From contig NZ_JBBCAS010000011.1 of NCBI RefSeq assembly GCF_037203765.1, positions 1-64,000 on the forward strand: a DNA stretch of 64,000 nucleotides, in the 5' to 3' direction. How positions within the stretch are numbered: the stretch's first letter is position 1; every line of letters begins with the position of its first letter. The notes under the pieces were generated by a model. The model was not told the DNA's origin and ran no database searches. It saw only the letters and a list, made by a program, of their open reading frames with translations. The DNA is from Sediminicola sp037203765. Its GTDB lineage: Bacteria; Bacteroidota; Bacteroidia; Flavobacteriales; Flavobacteriaceae. Shown piece by piece: positions 27,260 through 36,703 of the stretch. A program made the translations under genes and the position numbers.

Positions 27260-28567
27260 ATGAAAACACTGGACAGAATTCCTACCGGAAAAATAGAGAG
27301 AGCAGGGAAATTGGTTAAGACTGGGGTAAAGGTAGGCGGCAACTACATGAAATATTACAGCAAGAAATTGGTGAATCCGGCAATTACAAAGGATGAGCTC
27401 AATGAAGAAAATGCAGGGGATATTTACGATGGGCTGAAGAGCCTCAAGGGCAGTGCCCTTAAGGTTGCCCAAATGTTGAGCATGGAAAAAAATCTTTTGC
27501 CAAGTGCCTACGTGGAGAAATTTTCCCTTTCTCAATTCTCCGTACCTCCATTGTCCGCGCCTTTGGTTCGTAAAACGTTTAAAAAATACTTGGGGAAATA
27601 CCCTGAGGAAATATTTGATGAATTCGATAAGGATTCCATCAACGCGGCGAGTATTGGTCAGGTGCACAAAGCGGTTAAAGATGGCAGGAATTTGGCCGTT
27701 AAAATTCAATATCCGGGTGTGGCAGAAAGTATTGGCAGTGACTTGGCATTGGTGAAACCTATTGCCATCCGAATGTTCAATTTACAGGGTAAGGACTCCG
27801 ATAAATATTTTAAAGAAGTAGAGAATAAGTTGGTCGAGGAGACCAATTACATACTGGAATTGAAGCAGAGCAAGGAAATAACTGAGGCTTGTGGTGCTAT
27901 TCCCAACATGGAGTTTCCAAAATATTACGAAGAACTTTCCAGTGAGCGCATACTGACCATGGATTGGATGCAAGGGAAGCACTTGAGTGAATTTGCCAAA
28001 ATGGATTTTGACGAAACCTTGGGGAACAAATTGGGGCAGGCGCTGTGGGATTTCTATATGTTCCAAATGCATGGATTGAGAAAGGTACATGCCGATCCAC
28101 ATCCTGGTAATTTTTTGGTCAGTGAAAGGGAAACCCTGATTGCCATAGATTTTGGTTGTATCAAAGAGGTTCCCAATGAGTTTTACATCCCTTATTTTGA
28201 GCTTGCCAAAAAGGAGAATATAGAGAACGATGCCATCTTTATGGAAAAACTATATGAGTTGGAAATACTGTCGGATTCAGACTCCCCAGAAGAACTAAAA
28301 TTCTTTAAGGCGCTGTTCAAGGAGATGTTGACTATTTTTACCTCTCCCTTCAATGAAGAGTATTTTGATTTTGGAGCCGATGAATTTTGGACCAAAATTG
28401 CCAATCTCAGCGAGCGCTATTCCAAGGATCCCCAAATACGAAAAATGAACGGTAACCGAGGTTCCAAACATTTTTTATATCTCAATAGGACCTTTTTTGG
28501 ATTGTACAATTTACTCCACGACCTGCGGGCCAAAGTAGAGGTCAATAATTTTAGGCAATACATATAA
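27260..28567 (+). CDS. ABC1/AarF (UbiB-like) atypical kinase
   Basis: 435 residues. Family features in order: LKGSALKVAQMLSME (the K-x-G/A-Q motif, here KVAQ), AASIGQVHKAV (Ala-rich loop replacing the P-loop), VKIQYPGV (ATP Lys), EETNYILEL, GLRKVHADPHPGNFLV (catalytic Asp) and IDFGCIKEV (metal-binding DFG). These proteins act as ATPases or kinases in isoprenoid lipid and quinone metabolism. A bidirectional terminator follows. Confidence 0.92.
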   Translation: MKTLDRIPTGKIERAGKLVKTGVKVGGNYMKYYSKKLVNPAITKDELNEENAGDIYDGLKSLKGSALKVAQMLSMEKNLLPSAYVEKFSLSQFSVPPLSAPLVRKTFKKYLGKYPEEIFDEFDKDSINAASIGQVHKAVKDGRNLAVKIQYPGVAESIGSDLALVKPIAIRMFNLQGKDSDKYFKEVENKLVEETNYILELKQSKEITEACGAIPNMEFPKYYEELSSERILTMDWMQGKHLSEFAKMDFDETLGNKLGQALWDFYMFQMHGLRKVHADPHPGNFLVSERETLIAIDFGCIKEVPNEFYIPYFELAKKENIENDAIFMEKLYELEILSDSDSPEELKFFKALFKEMLTIFTSPFNEEYFDFGADEFWTKIANLSERYSKDPQIRKMNGNRGSKHFLYLNRTFFGLYNLLHDLRAKVEVNNFRQYI

Positions 28568-28569
28568 AA

Positions 28570-28600
28570 AAAAGCCCCGAATATTTCGGGGCCTTTTTTT
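28570..28600. terminator. Bidirectional terminator
   Basis: AAGCCCCGAA / TTCGGGGCCTT hairpin with A and T tracts on both sides, between the convergent ABC1 kinase and S9 peptidase genes. Confidence 0.85.
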
Positions 28601-31047
28601 TAATCTTTCCCCATTAAGGGAACATCCATTGTTTCTTCTTTTTGTTTCACGTATTTTTCCAGCCATTGATCTTGTTCCCACAGTAAGTGCAGGATACTTT
28701 CCTTTGCTCTGTAGCCATGACTTTCCTTGGGAAGCATGACCAGTCTTACCGTGGCCCCGAGGCCTTTTAATGCATTGAAATAACGTTCGCTCTGCATAGG
28801 ATAGGTCCCAGAATTATTATCGGCCTCCCCATGTGTCAATAGTAAGGGGGTTTTCATTTTGTCCGCATGCATAAATGGGGACATGGTATAGTATACCTCC
28901 GGGGCTTCCCAGTAGTTTCGTTCCTCACTTTGGAAGCCGAAAGGGGTAAGGGTTCTGTTGTAGGCACCACTTCTTGCTATTCCCGCAGCAAATAGATCGG
29001 AGTGTGACAATAGATTGGCTACCATAAATGCGCCATAGCTATGACCACCTACGGCCACTCTAGACCTATCCACATAGCCCATCCCATCTACGGCATCGAT
29101 GGCCGCCTTGGCATTGGCCACGAGTTGTGTCCTAAAAGTATCATTGGGCTGGGCATCCCCTTCTCCTATGATGGGAAAAGCGGCATCATCCAAGACCACG
29201 TATCCTTTGGTGACCCAATAAATGGGTGAACCCCAATAGGGATATGTAAATTCATTAGGGTTTTGGGTATTTTGGGAAGCACTGTTCTTATCCTTGTACT
29301 CCCTGGGATAGGCCCAAAGTATCATGGGCATTTTTTCCTTTTTTTGTTTGTCATAATTTACGGGGAGATAAAGGGTCCCGGTCAGTTCCAAGCCATCTTC
29401 CCTTTGGTAGGTGATCACCTCTTTGTGCACATTTTGGATACTCTTAAAAGGATTTTCGAAAAAGGTAAGTTGTTGTGGTCCCTTTTTCCCCATAAGGGCC
29501 TTGTAGTAGTAATTTGGATATTCGCTTTTGGATTCGATACGGACCAATAACTGATCCTTTTCCGGATGGTATTCTACCAAGGTCTCCTTTTTGTCCGTTA
29601 GTTTGGATTGGTAAAGTCGCGCTTTTTCTTGGGAGACTAAATTGATCTTGTCCACGAAGGGGAACTGTCCATTTTCCGAAAATCCATCCCCCATAAGAAA
29701 GGCATTGTTTTTATGGTCAAGGGCCAGAACGTTCAATCCATATTCATTTCTGGTGGTCACAAATTCACCTGGATCATTGTAGGCATCCTGATAATTGCGG
29801 TCCGTGATTATTTTGGGTTTCGTGGCCGGATCTGATGGGTTGAAGACATATGTTTTGGTGTTCCTTGTATTCCACCAGCGGTCATAGGCAATGGCCAGGC
29901 CATTATTGCCCCATTGGATGCCCGCATATCTATTGATAGTTTTTAGGATGCTTTTGCCCTCACCTTGAAAGGGGGCCTCCAATTGAAAAATCTCGTCCCT
30001 AAAAGCGACCTCATTTTCGGGATCACCTCCATCCAATACCTGGGCATAGATCAAAGTTGATGGTTTGTCGCTTCTCCAAGAAATATCCCTTCTTCCCGTC
30101 CGTTCGGCCATAAATCCTTGGGGCAGATCCTCAATCAGCGGAACCTGCAGTACCTGTTGTACCAAGTTTCCATCGTTTTTATAAATAGTGGTAGTAGACG
30201 GAAACCTGTAATAAGGCACCAAATAGGAGAAGGGTCGGTCTATGGTCACGGCCATTACGTAAGAGCCGTCCGGGGAAAAGCTCAGGGAACTGTACATATC
30301 CGCCTCCTTCCATAAGGAAACATTCCCATTGAGATCTACCTTGTGCAGTTCCGATAGTGCCAGTTGCTCAAAATTAAATTCGTCATTCGGATTTTTCAAC
30401 AGATCTTGGTAAGTCCTGTTCTGTGCTTTTTTTCCGTCATTGGAGGAAATGGTCGGTCCCGAAGGTACGGCCTCGGCTACATTGATCAATGGTTTTCTTG
30501 CCGCAGGCAGGGTTTTTACCAGGATAGACTCTCCATCCTTGAACCAATTGATCACATCACCCATATTGGCATTCACATTGGCTTGGGTAATTTTTTTTAC
30601 GGTTACTTTTTCCAAATCCAGTACCCATACCTCTACCCCGGTTTTTGTAGTATTGGTCACAGCAATTTTAGATTGGTCAGGAGACCAACTGAAATTTGCC
30701 AACCTTGGATTTTCTGGTAAGCCATTGACCTGGATCTCTTTGGTGGCCGTAGTGGATTTTATTTTGATATTGTTGTAGTAATTGGTGCGGCTTCCAATAT
30801 TTGTTTTGGGGTTGATCCGCAGTCCGGCAAGTCGCAATTCGTCTTCCGAGAGTTCTTCTATGGTCTTATAGGCGTCTCTATATAGCATTACCATATACTT
30901 ACCGTCATCAGTGGTCAATACCGAAGGGGCCAAAGGGGCGTCCACTAAATTCAAAATTTCTTCGGATGGTTTCTGGTACGTAAGACTTTCCTGTGCATAT
31001 CCCCAAAAAACTAGGAACAACAGCAATAGTGGTAAGGATTTTTTCAT
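28600..31047 (-). CDS. S9 family serine peptidase, exported
   Basis: 815 residues. A signal peptide (~1-17, ending GYAQ) is followed by a beta-propeller (~50-540) and a C-terminal alpha/beta-hydrolase domain with nucleophile GHSYGAFMVANLL, acid region THGEADNNSG and base SHGYR. GIARSGAYNRTLTPFGFQ resembles the S9D (glutamyl endopeptidase-like) group. Periplasmic or surface oligopeptidase. Downstream gene expression is cut by the terminator at 28570-28600. Confidence 0.93.
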   Translation of the reverse strand: MKKSLPLLLLFLVFWGYAQESLTYQKPSEEILNLVDAPLAPSVLTTDDGKYMVMLYRDAYKTIEELSEDELRLAGLRINPKTNIGSRTNYYNNIKIKSTTATKEIQVNGLPENPRLANFSWSPDQSKIAVTNTTKTGVEVWVLDLEKVTVKKITQANVNANMGDVINWFKDGESILVKTLPAARKPLINVAEAVPSGPTISSNDGKKAQNRTYQDLLKNPNDEFNFEQLALSELHKVDLNGNVSLWKEADMYSSLSFSPDGSYVMAVTIDRPFSYLVPYYRFPSTTTIYKNDGNLVQQVLQVPLIEDLPQGFMAERTGRRDISWRSDKPSTLIYAQVLDGGDPENEVAFRDEIFQLEAPFQGEGKSILKTINRYAGIQWGNNGLAIAYDRWWNTRNTKTYVFNPSDPATKPKIITDRNYQDAYNDPGEFVTTRNEYGLNVLALDHKNNAFLMGDGFSENGQFPFVDKINLVSQEKARLYQSKLTDKKETLVEYHPEKDQLLVRIESKSEYPNYYYKALMGKKGPQQLTFFENPFKSIQNVHKEVITYQREDGLELTGTLYLPVNYDKQKKEKMPMILWAYPREYKDKNSASQNTQNPNEFTYPYWGSPIYWVTKGYVVLDDAAFPIIGEGDAQPNDTFRTQLVANAKAAIDAVDGMGYVDRSRVAVGGHSYGAFMVANLLSHSDLFAAGIARSGAYNRTLTPFGFQSEERNYWEAPEVYYTMSPFMHADKMKTPLLLTHGEADNNSGTYPMQSERYFNALKGLGATVRLVMLPKESHGYRAKESILHLLWEQDQWLEKYVKQKEETMDVPLMGKD

Positions 31048-31205
31048 GTAATAAATTTTAGGTTGGAATTAAAAATGGAACAATGTTAACGATGTGATCG
31101 CTTTTTGTTCCCGCGACAATTTACTAAAATACACTACCTTAAAATGTTGTGGAAAAGTTAAAACAGAGGCTTATCCCTGAAATTTGCCCGGGACATGGAC
31201 GAAGA

Positions 31206-31238
31206 TTGGTGATTGTATTTGACTTTATTTTATTTTTG
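31206..31238 (+). promoter_or_regulatory. Possible promoter for the KAS III gene
   Basis: TTG at 31206-31208 and TATTTTTG at 31231-31238 with a 22-nt spacer, ~90 nt upstream of the ATG at 31328. Confidence 0.4.
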
Positions 31239-31327
31239 TCTTTTATATAGAATCCCATCAATCTTTATTATATTGACAAAGGGTTATTTAAAACCTACAT
31301 ATTTCCGAAAAACTAACAAACCATAAG

Positions 31328-32335
31328 ATGTTCAATTCAAAAATTATAGGATTAGGGTACTATGTGCCAGAAAATGTCGTAACCAATGATGATCTGTCCA
31401 AGGTGATGGATACCAATGATGCTTGGATACAGGAGCGTACAGGTATACAGGAACGGAGGCATGTGATCAAGGGTGAGGATACCACCACCTCCATGGGAGT
31501 AAAGGCAGCCAAGGTTGCCATTGAAAGGGCTGGGATAGATAAGAATGATATTGATTTTATCATTTTTGCCACCTTAAGTCCAGATTATTACTTTCCTGGT
31601 CCAGGTGTTTTGGTACAACGCGATCTGGACATTAAAACAGTAGGGGCACTGGATGTTCGTAATCAATGTTCGGGATTTGTCTACGGTATTTCCGTGGCCG
31701 ATCAGTATGTGAAGACCGGAATGTACAAAAATGTCTTGGTCATTGGATCGGAACTGCATTCCCATGGTCTGGATATGACCACCAGGGGAAGGGGAGTTTC
31801 CGTGATTTTTGGTGATGGGGCCGGAGCGGCCATTGTCAGTAGGGAAGAGGATACCTCTAAAGGAATATTATCTACGCATCTGCATTCGGAAGGGCAACAT
31901 GCCGAGGAACTCTCTTTGATAGCACCGGGAATGGGCAAGCGTTGGGTGAATGACATTATTGCAGATAATGACCCTAATGACGAGTCGTATTTTCCATATA
32001 TGAACGGACAGTTCGTATTTAAAAATGCGGTGGTGCGTTTTAGTGAGGTGATCAATGAAGGATTGGAGAAGAACAACCTGAAATCTACCGATATAGATTT
32101 GTTGGTGCCCCACCAGGCAAACCTGCGCATTTCGCAGTTCATTCAGAAAAAATTTGGATTGACCGACGACCAAGTTTTCAATAATATCATGAAATATGGC
32201 AACACCACAGCGGCCTCCATCCCCATTGCCCTAACAGAGGCTTGGGAAGAAGGAAAGATCAAAGAGGGTGATGTTGTGGTATTGGCGGCCTTTGGTAGTG
32301 GATTTACTTGGGGAAGTGTAATCATAAAATGGTAA
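31328..32335 (+). CDS. 3-oxoacyl-ACP synthase III family (KAS III / FabH-like)
   Basis: 335 residues. The catalytic triad is Cys114 (NQCSGF), His262 (PHQAN) and Asn292 (YGNTTAAS). FGDGAGA and a C-terminal FGSGFTWG complete the family pattern. It condenses acyl-CoA with malonyl-ACP to start fatty acid synthesis, or a related condensation. Not in a fab operon here, so it may be one of several paralogs and a specialised function is possible. Monocistronic with a terminator at 32371-32398. Confidence 0.9.
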   Translation: MFNSKIIGLGYYVPENVVTNDDLSKVMDTNDAWIQERTGIQERRHVIKGEDTTTSMGVKAAKVAIERAGIDKNDIDFIIFATLSPDYYFPGPGVLVQRDLDIKTVGALDVRNQCSGFVYGISVADQYVKTGMYKNVLVIGSELHSHGLDMTTRGRGVSVIFGDGAGAAIVSREEDTSKGILSTHLHSEGQHAEELSLIAPGMGKRWVNDIIADNDPNDESYFPYMNGQFVFKNAVVRFSEVINEGLEKNNLKSTDIDLLVPHQANLRISQFIQKKFGLTDDQVFNNIMKYGNTTAASIPIALTEAWEEGKIKEGDVVVLAAFGSGFTWGSVIIKW

Positions 32336-32370
32336 AATGATACCTTTCAAAAAAGGATAATGTAAAATAA

Positions 32371-32398
32371 AACCCGAAGCAGGTGCTCCGGGTTTTTT
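32371..32398 (+). terminator. Terminator after KAS III gene
   Basis: AACCCGAAGC / GCTCCGGGTT stem with one internal mismatch, followed by a T run. Confidence 0.8.
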
Positions 32399-32544
32399 CA
32401 TTGATAAGCTATACTAAACACTAACCATTAACTATAAAAATATAGGCCTATCAATGACTTGAATTTTAATTAGTCCCTCCCAAGGGACGAAAAATTTACG
32501 TAAAATAGGATAACGTTAACATTATTTAACATCGATATTAACAT

Positions 32545-32904
32545 ATGAAAAAAACACTTGTTTTTGGGGCTTCGCTTAAACCTGATAGATACAGCTATGT
32601 GGCTGTAAAACGCTTGCTGGCCAATGATATTGAAACTGAGGCGTTTGGGCTAAAGGAAGGGAATATTGATTCGGTTGCTATCAAGACCACTGTCAATGGC
32701 ATAAATGATATACATACGCTAACGCTTTATATAGGGCCAGAGCGGCAGATATCATATTACGATACCATATTGGCCATTTCCCCCAAGAGGGTAATTTTTA
32801 ATCCTGGAACGGAAAACCCAGAACTGTACGACCTATTGGAAAAAGAAGGCATAGAAGTAGAGGTGGCCTGTACCTTGGTGCTTTTGGGTACGGGACAATA
32901 CTGA
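32545..32904 (+). CDS. CoA-binding domain protein
   Basis: 119 residues, a single Rossmann-like CoA-binding domain (MKKTLVFGASLKPDRYSYVA ... YIGPERQISYYDTILAISPKRVIFNPGTENPEL), of the YccU-like stand-alone type. The conserved PGTENPEL and the final CTLVLL match the family. Physiological role unknown. Preceded by ~200 nt of noncoding DNA. Confidence 0.85.
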   Translation: MKKTLVFGASLKPDRYSYVAVKRLLANDIETEAFGLKEGNIDSVAIKTTVNGINDIHTLTLYIGPERQISYYDTILAISPKRVIFNPGTENPELYDLLEKEGIEVEVACTLVLLGTGQY

Positions 32905-32920
32905 TCCTAAAGAATCCTTC

Positions 32921-34381
32921 CTATTCCTTGGTCCTGATGAACCACAACCCAATAAATGTCAATAGGCCATTGAAGGGCAATAATTCATAGCCAACGGCAT
33001 AACCTCCCAGATACTCCATAGGGATTTGAGCAATTCCTACAATAATCAGTACCGAGGTAACGGCTACGATCCAAACATATTGGTCCTTGATTTTGTGCTT
33101 GGTAAATATACCAAAAGCAAACAGCCCCAATAGGGGGCCATAGGTATAGGTGGCCACAGTGAGTAGGCCGTCGATTACGTTTTTGTCAAGTACATATTTA
33201 AATATGATGATCACGATAATCAATAGGACGCTCATACCAATATGGGTTTTCTTACGGATGCTCTTCTGAACTGCTTCTGGCCGCTTCTCGATATTCAGAA
33301 AATCTACACAGAAAGATGTGGTCAGGGCCGTGAGGGCACTGTCTGCACTGCTGTAGGCCGCGGCAACCAGTCCCAACATAAAAGTAATGGCTACCGTAAT
33401 CCCTAGACCGCTGTTCAGTGCAATTTCAGGGAAAAGCAAATCAGACTTCGGGGACCCATCCATTAACGGAATGGCAATATTAAATTTGGAAGCATAGATA
33501 AAGAGCAGGGCCCCGAGCAGTAAAAAGATAAAATTCACCACTACTAGGACAACGGTAAAGGAAATCATGTTCTTCTGGGCGTCCTTGAGGGATTTACAGG
33601 TAAGGTTCTTTTGCATCATGTCCTGATCCAAGCCTGTCATACATATCGTTATGAACATTCCCCCGATAAACGATTTCACAAAATTGGTTTTATTGAAAAG
33701 GGAGTCCGTGAAGAACATTTTGTTGTATTGTTTCAGCTCTTGGGAGGCCAAGAATTCGGAAAAGGTCCAGTCCAACTCCTCATTGATGAAATAAATACAG
33801 AGTCCAACCGAGACCAGCATGAACAACGTTTGCAGGGTGTCCGTCCAAACGATGGTCTTTATTCCTCCCCTAAAGGTGTATATCCAGATCAACAGGATCG
33901 ATAGGATAACGGTCACTTCAAAAGGTACATCCAATTCGTCAAAAACGAACTGCTGCAGTACAATGGCGACCAGAAAAAGTCGGAATGCAGATCCAAGGAC
34001 CCTGGATATAAAGAAAAAGAAGGCGCCGGTCTTATAGCTTACCTGTCCAAACCGCTGTCCCAGATATTCATATATGGAAGTAACGTTGAGCTGGTAATAG
34101 ATGGGCAATAGGACAAAGGCAATAACAAAATAACCCACGAGATACCCAAAAACTACCTGCATATAGCTGAATTGTGAGGCTTCTACCCAGCCGGGCACCG
34201 AAATAAAGGTGACACCGGAGAGGGAGGCACCCACCATTCCAAAAGCCACCAAAAACCAAGGTGACTGTTTTCCGGCCTTAAAAAAATCGATGTTGGAATC
34301 GTTTTTTCCGGTGAGGTATGATATGAACAAAAGCAATAGAAAGTAACATCCAATGAGGAGTAGGATATGCGTGGCGGTCAT
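32921..34381 (-). CDS. Sodium/solute symporter (SSS family)
   Basis: 486 residues from the ATG at 34381 (MTATHILLLIGCYF), which starts at the first TM helix; an ATG 21 nt upstream is also in frame. About 13 TM helices. SSS hallmarks: FFKAGKQSPWFLVAFGMVGASLSGVTFISVPG (Na-binding helix 1) and GLVAAAYSSADSALTALTTSF (helix 8 with the Ser-rich Na2 site). Substrate (sugar, amino or organic acid) not readable. Divergent from recR. Confidence 0.92.
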   Translation of the reverse strand: MTATHILLLIGCYFLLLLFISYLTGKNDSNIDFFKAGKQSPWFLVAFGMVGASLSGVTFISVPGWVEASQFSYMQVVFGYLVGYFVIAFVLLPIYYQLNVTSIYEYLGQRFGQVSYKTGAFFFFISRVLGSAFRLFLVAIVLQQFVFDELDVPFEVTVILSILLIWIYTFRGGIKTIVWTDTLQTLFMLVSVGLCIYFINEELDWTFSEFLASQELKQYNKMFFTDSLFNKTNFVKSFIGGMFITICMTGLDQDMMQKNLTCKSLKDAQKNMISFTVVLVVVNFIFLLLGALLFIYASKFNIAIPLMDGSPKSDLLFPEIALNSGLGITVAITFMLGLVAAAYSSADSALTALTTSFCVDFLNIEKRPEAVQKSIRKKTHIGMSVLLIIVIIIFKYVLDKNVIDGLLTVATYTYGPLLGLFAFGIFTKHKIKDQYVWIVAVTSVLIIVGIAQIPMEYLGGYAVGYELLPFNGLLTFIGLWFIRTKE

Positions 34382-34435
34382 AAAAATAAATTTGCATCGC
34401 AAAGTACAAAAAGATAAAACATAAATCTAAAATCG

Positions 34436-34443
34436 TAATTTTG
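34436..34443 (+). promoter_or_regulatory. -7 element (TAATTTTG) directly before recR
   Basis: Matches TAnnTTTG and ends 5 nt before the recR ATG at 34449, so transcription would start at or next to the start codon. This also excludes the GTG at 34443 as a start. Confidence 0.55.
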
Positions 34444-34448
34444 TGCCT

Positions 34449-35069
34449 ATGGAATTTTCTTCTAAACTATTGGAAAATGCGGTTTATGAAATGTCACAAC
34501 TACCTGGCATTGGTAAACGCACCGCACTGCGCCTGGTATTACATATGCTGAAGCAGCCCAGTGAACAGACCATGAGACTGACCAATTCCCTGCAACATTT
34601 AAGAAATGATATTAAATTTTGCTCCAATTGCCATAATATTTCAGATGTGGCCTTGTGTGAAATCTGCGCCAATCCCAAACGGGATGAAAGCTTGGTGTGT
34701 GTAGTAGAGGATATCCGTGACGTCATGGCCATAGAGAATACTGGACAATACAAGGGATTATATCACGTTTTGGGAGGTAAGATTTCTCCGATGGAAGGTA
34801 TAGGTCCACAGAATTTGACCATTCCGTCTCTATTGAACAAGGTGAAGGAAGGGATAGTAAAGGAACTGATTTTTGCACTCAGTTCAACCATGGAAGGGGA
34901 TACCACCAATTTTTATATCTATAAACAATTGGAGGGCTCGGGGGTGAAAACTTCTACGATTGCCAGGGGTATTTCTGTTGGCGATGAACTGGAGTATGCC
35001 GATGAGATTACGCTTGGGCGCAGTATAGTAAATCGTATCCCGTTTGAGAATTCGTTAAAATCGTCCTAA
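34449..35069 (+). CDS. recR: Recombination mediator RecR
   Basis: 206 residues. A helix-hairpin-helix (LPGIGKRTALRLVLHML), a zinc finger with Cys58, Cys61, Cys70 and Cys73, a TOPRIM domain (VCVVEDIRDVMAIENT) and the C-terminal Walker-like DELEYADEITLGRSI. It acts with RecF/RecO to load RecA at gaps. The ATG at 34449 (MEFSSKLLENAV) fits the family; the GTG 6 nt upstream is part of the -7 element. Confidence 0.95.
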   Translation: MEFSSKLLENAVYEMSQLPGIGKRTALRLVLHMLKQPSEQTMRLTNSLQHLRNDIKFCSNCHNISDVALCEICANPKRDESLVCVVEDIRDVMAIENTGQYKGLYHVLGGKISPMEGIGPQNLTIPSLLNKVKEGIVKELIFALSSTMEGDTTNFYIYKQLEGSGVKTSTIARGISVGDELEYADEITLGRSIVNRIPFENSLKSS

Positions 35070-35099
35070 TAATCAAACTAAAAAATAAGATTAATGTAA

Positions 35100-35127
35100 T
35101 TGTAAGGTCTTTTTTTTAGTATTTTTG
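35100..35127 (+). promoter_or_regulatory. Promoter of the E2 acyltransferase gene
   Basis: TTG at 35100-35102, 17-nt spacer, TATTTTTG at 35120-35127; start ~35133, giving a leader of about 32 nt. Confidence 0.65.
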
Positions 35128-35164
35128 CAAATTATTAAACCAAAAAAGCATACAAAGTATCAAT

Positions 35165-36511
35165 ATGTCAAGATTCGAATTAAAATTACCGCAGATGGGC
35201 GAAAGTGTTGCAGAGGCAACCTTGACCTCATGGTTAAAGGAAGTTGGTGATACCATTGAGATGGATGAAGCCGTATTTGAGATTGCTACCGACAAGGTGG
35301 ACTCTGAAGTTCCTAGTGAAGTAGATGGTGTTTTGGTGGAGAAGTTGTTTAATATAGATGATGTGATCAAGGTGGGACAGACTGTCGCCATTATTGAGAT
35401 AGAAGGGGACGGCCCCGATGATGAAGAGGTTGCCGTTGCGAAGGAAGAGGAAGAAGTGCCCCAGGAGGCCGTAGCCGCATTGGAAGAACAAATGGTGGGA
35501 GCACAAGAAACAGCATCCGCCCCGGCAAAGGCATTCAGTGAGTCGGATAAATTTTATTCCCCATTGGTAAAAAATATTGCCAAACAAGAAGGGATTTCCG
35601 TTGCCGAACTGGATACCATAAACGGTACAGGTAAAGATAGCAGGGTAACCAAAAACGATATTTTGGACTATGTGGAGAACAGAGCTTCCGGGAAGTCGGC
35701 CACTGTATCCGCTCCACAGCAAGCTGCTCAAAAACAAGAACAGCCCGTTGCGCAAAAAACGACCGAGGAAAAACCAAAAGCAGCCCCGGTACAGGTGGGA
35801 AGTGGTGATGAGGTGATCCCAATGTCGCGTATGGGAAAACTTATTTCCCAATATATGACCGCCAGTCTTTCGACTTCGGCACATGTTCAGAGTTTTGTAG
35901 AAGTGGATGTCACCAATGTGGTGAACTGGAGAAATAAAATGAAGAATGCTTTTGAAAAGCGCGAAGGTGAGAAATTGACCTTTACGCCAATTTTCATGGA
36001 AGCGATAGCCAAGGCATTGAAGAACTATCCCATGATGAATATTTCTGTGGATGGGGACAATGTGATCAAAAAGAAAAACATCAATCTAGGAATGGCCGCG
36101 GCCTTGCCTGATGGAAACCTTATTGTTCCGGTAATCAAAAATGCAGACCAATTGAACTTGGTGGGCATGGCCAAAGCGGTAAACGATTTGGCCAACAGGG
36201 CAAGGAACAATGCCTTGAAACCAGATGAGATCAAAGACGGTACTTATACGGTTACTAACGTGGGGACTTTTGGAAGTGTTTTTGGAACCCCTATCATCAA
36301 CCAGCCACAGGTAGGTATCATGGCGTTGGGGGCAATCCGCAAAATACCTTCAGTTATCGAAACTCCGGAGGGCGACCTTATCGGTATCCGTAGCAAGATG
36401 TACCTTTCCCATAGCTATGACCACAGGGTGGTGAACGGTGCCCTAGGGGGTATGTTCGTAAAAGCCGTTGCCGATTATTTGGAGGCCTGGGATGTGAACA
36501 GGGAAGTTTAG
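35165..36511 (+). CDS. 2-oxo acid dehydrogenase E2 (dihydrolipoamide acyltransferase)
   Basis: 448 residues. Lipoyl domain 1-80 with lipoylation Lys44 (EIATDKVDSEVPSE); Ala/Glu/Pro-rich linker; peripheral E3-binding domain ~125-165 (FYSPLVKNIAKQEGISVAEL); second linker; catalytic domain from ~215. The active-site HxxxDG motif reads HRVVNG here (His420, Asn424), so the usual Asp is Asn. The DKVDSEVPS lipoyl motif is nearer to branched-chain or 2-oxoglutarate E2 than to pyruvate E2. No E1 or E3 gene is adjacent. Terminator follows. Confidence 0.92.
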   Translation: MSRFELKLPQMGESVAEATLTSWLKEVGDTIEMDEAVFEIATDKVDSEVPSEVDGVLVEKLFNIDDVIKVGQTVAIIEIEGDGPDDEEVAVAKEEEEVPQEAVAALEEQMVGAQETASAPAKAFSESDKFYSPLVKNIAKQEGISVAELDTINGTGKDSRVTKNDILDYVENRASGKSATVSAPQQAAQKQEQPVAQKTTEEKPKAAPVQVGSGDEVIPMSRMGKLISQYMTASLSTSAHVQSFVEVDVTNVVNWRNKMKNAFEKREGEKLTFTPIFMEAIAKALKNYPMMNISVDGDNVIKKKNINLGMAAALPDGNLIVPVIKNADQLNLVGMAKAVNDLANRARNNALKPDEIKDGTYTVTNVGTFGSVFGTPIINQPQVGIMALGAIRKIPSVIETPEGDLIGIRSKMYLSHSYDHRVVNGALGGMFVKAVADYLEAWDVNREV

Positions 36512-36532
36512 AGCTATGATGATCAAATATAA

Positions 36533-36561
36533 GAAATGCCCCATTTTATGGGGCATTTTTT
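36533..36561 (+). terminator. Terminator after the E2 gene
   Basis: AAATGCCCCAT / ATGGGGCATTT hairpin plus T run, 20-50 nt past the E2 stop. Confidence 0.85.
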
Positions 36562-36703
36562 GTTTAACGGAGGTCGCGGATAGGAGGTGATATTCGAAAT
36601 TTGAAAGGGTCAGGGTTGTTTTTAGAAATGTTTAACATCCATAAGGCAGGGCTTTAGGGGCATCCCTTTATCTTTAGGCCTCAAACAAAATTTTATCGCG
36701 TTC

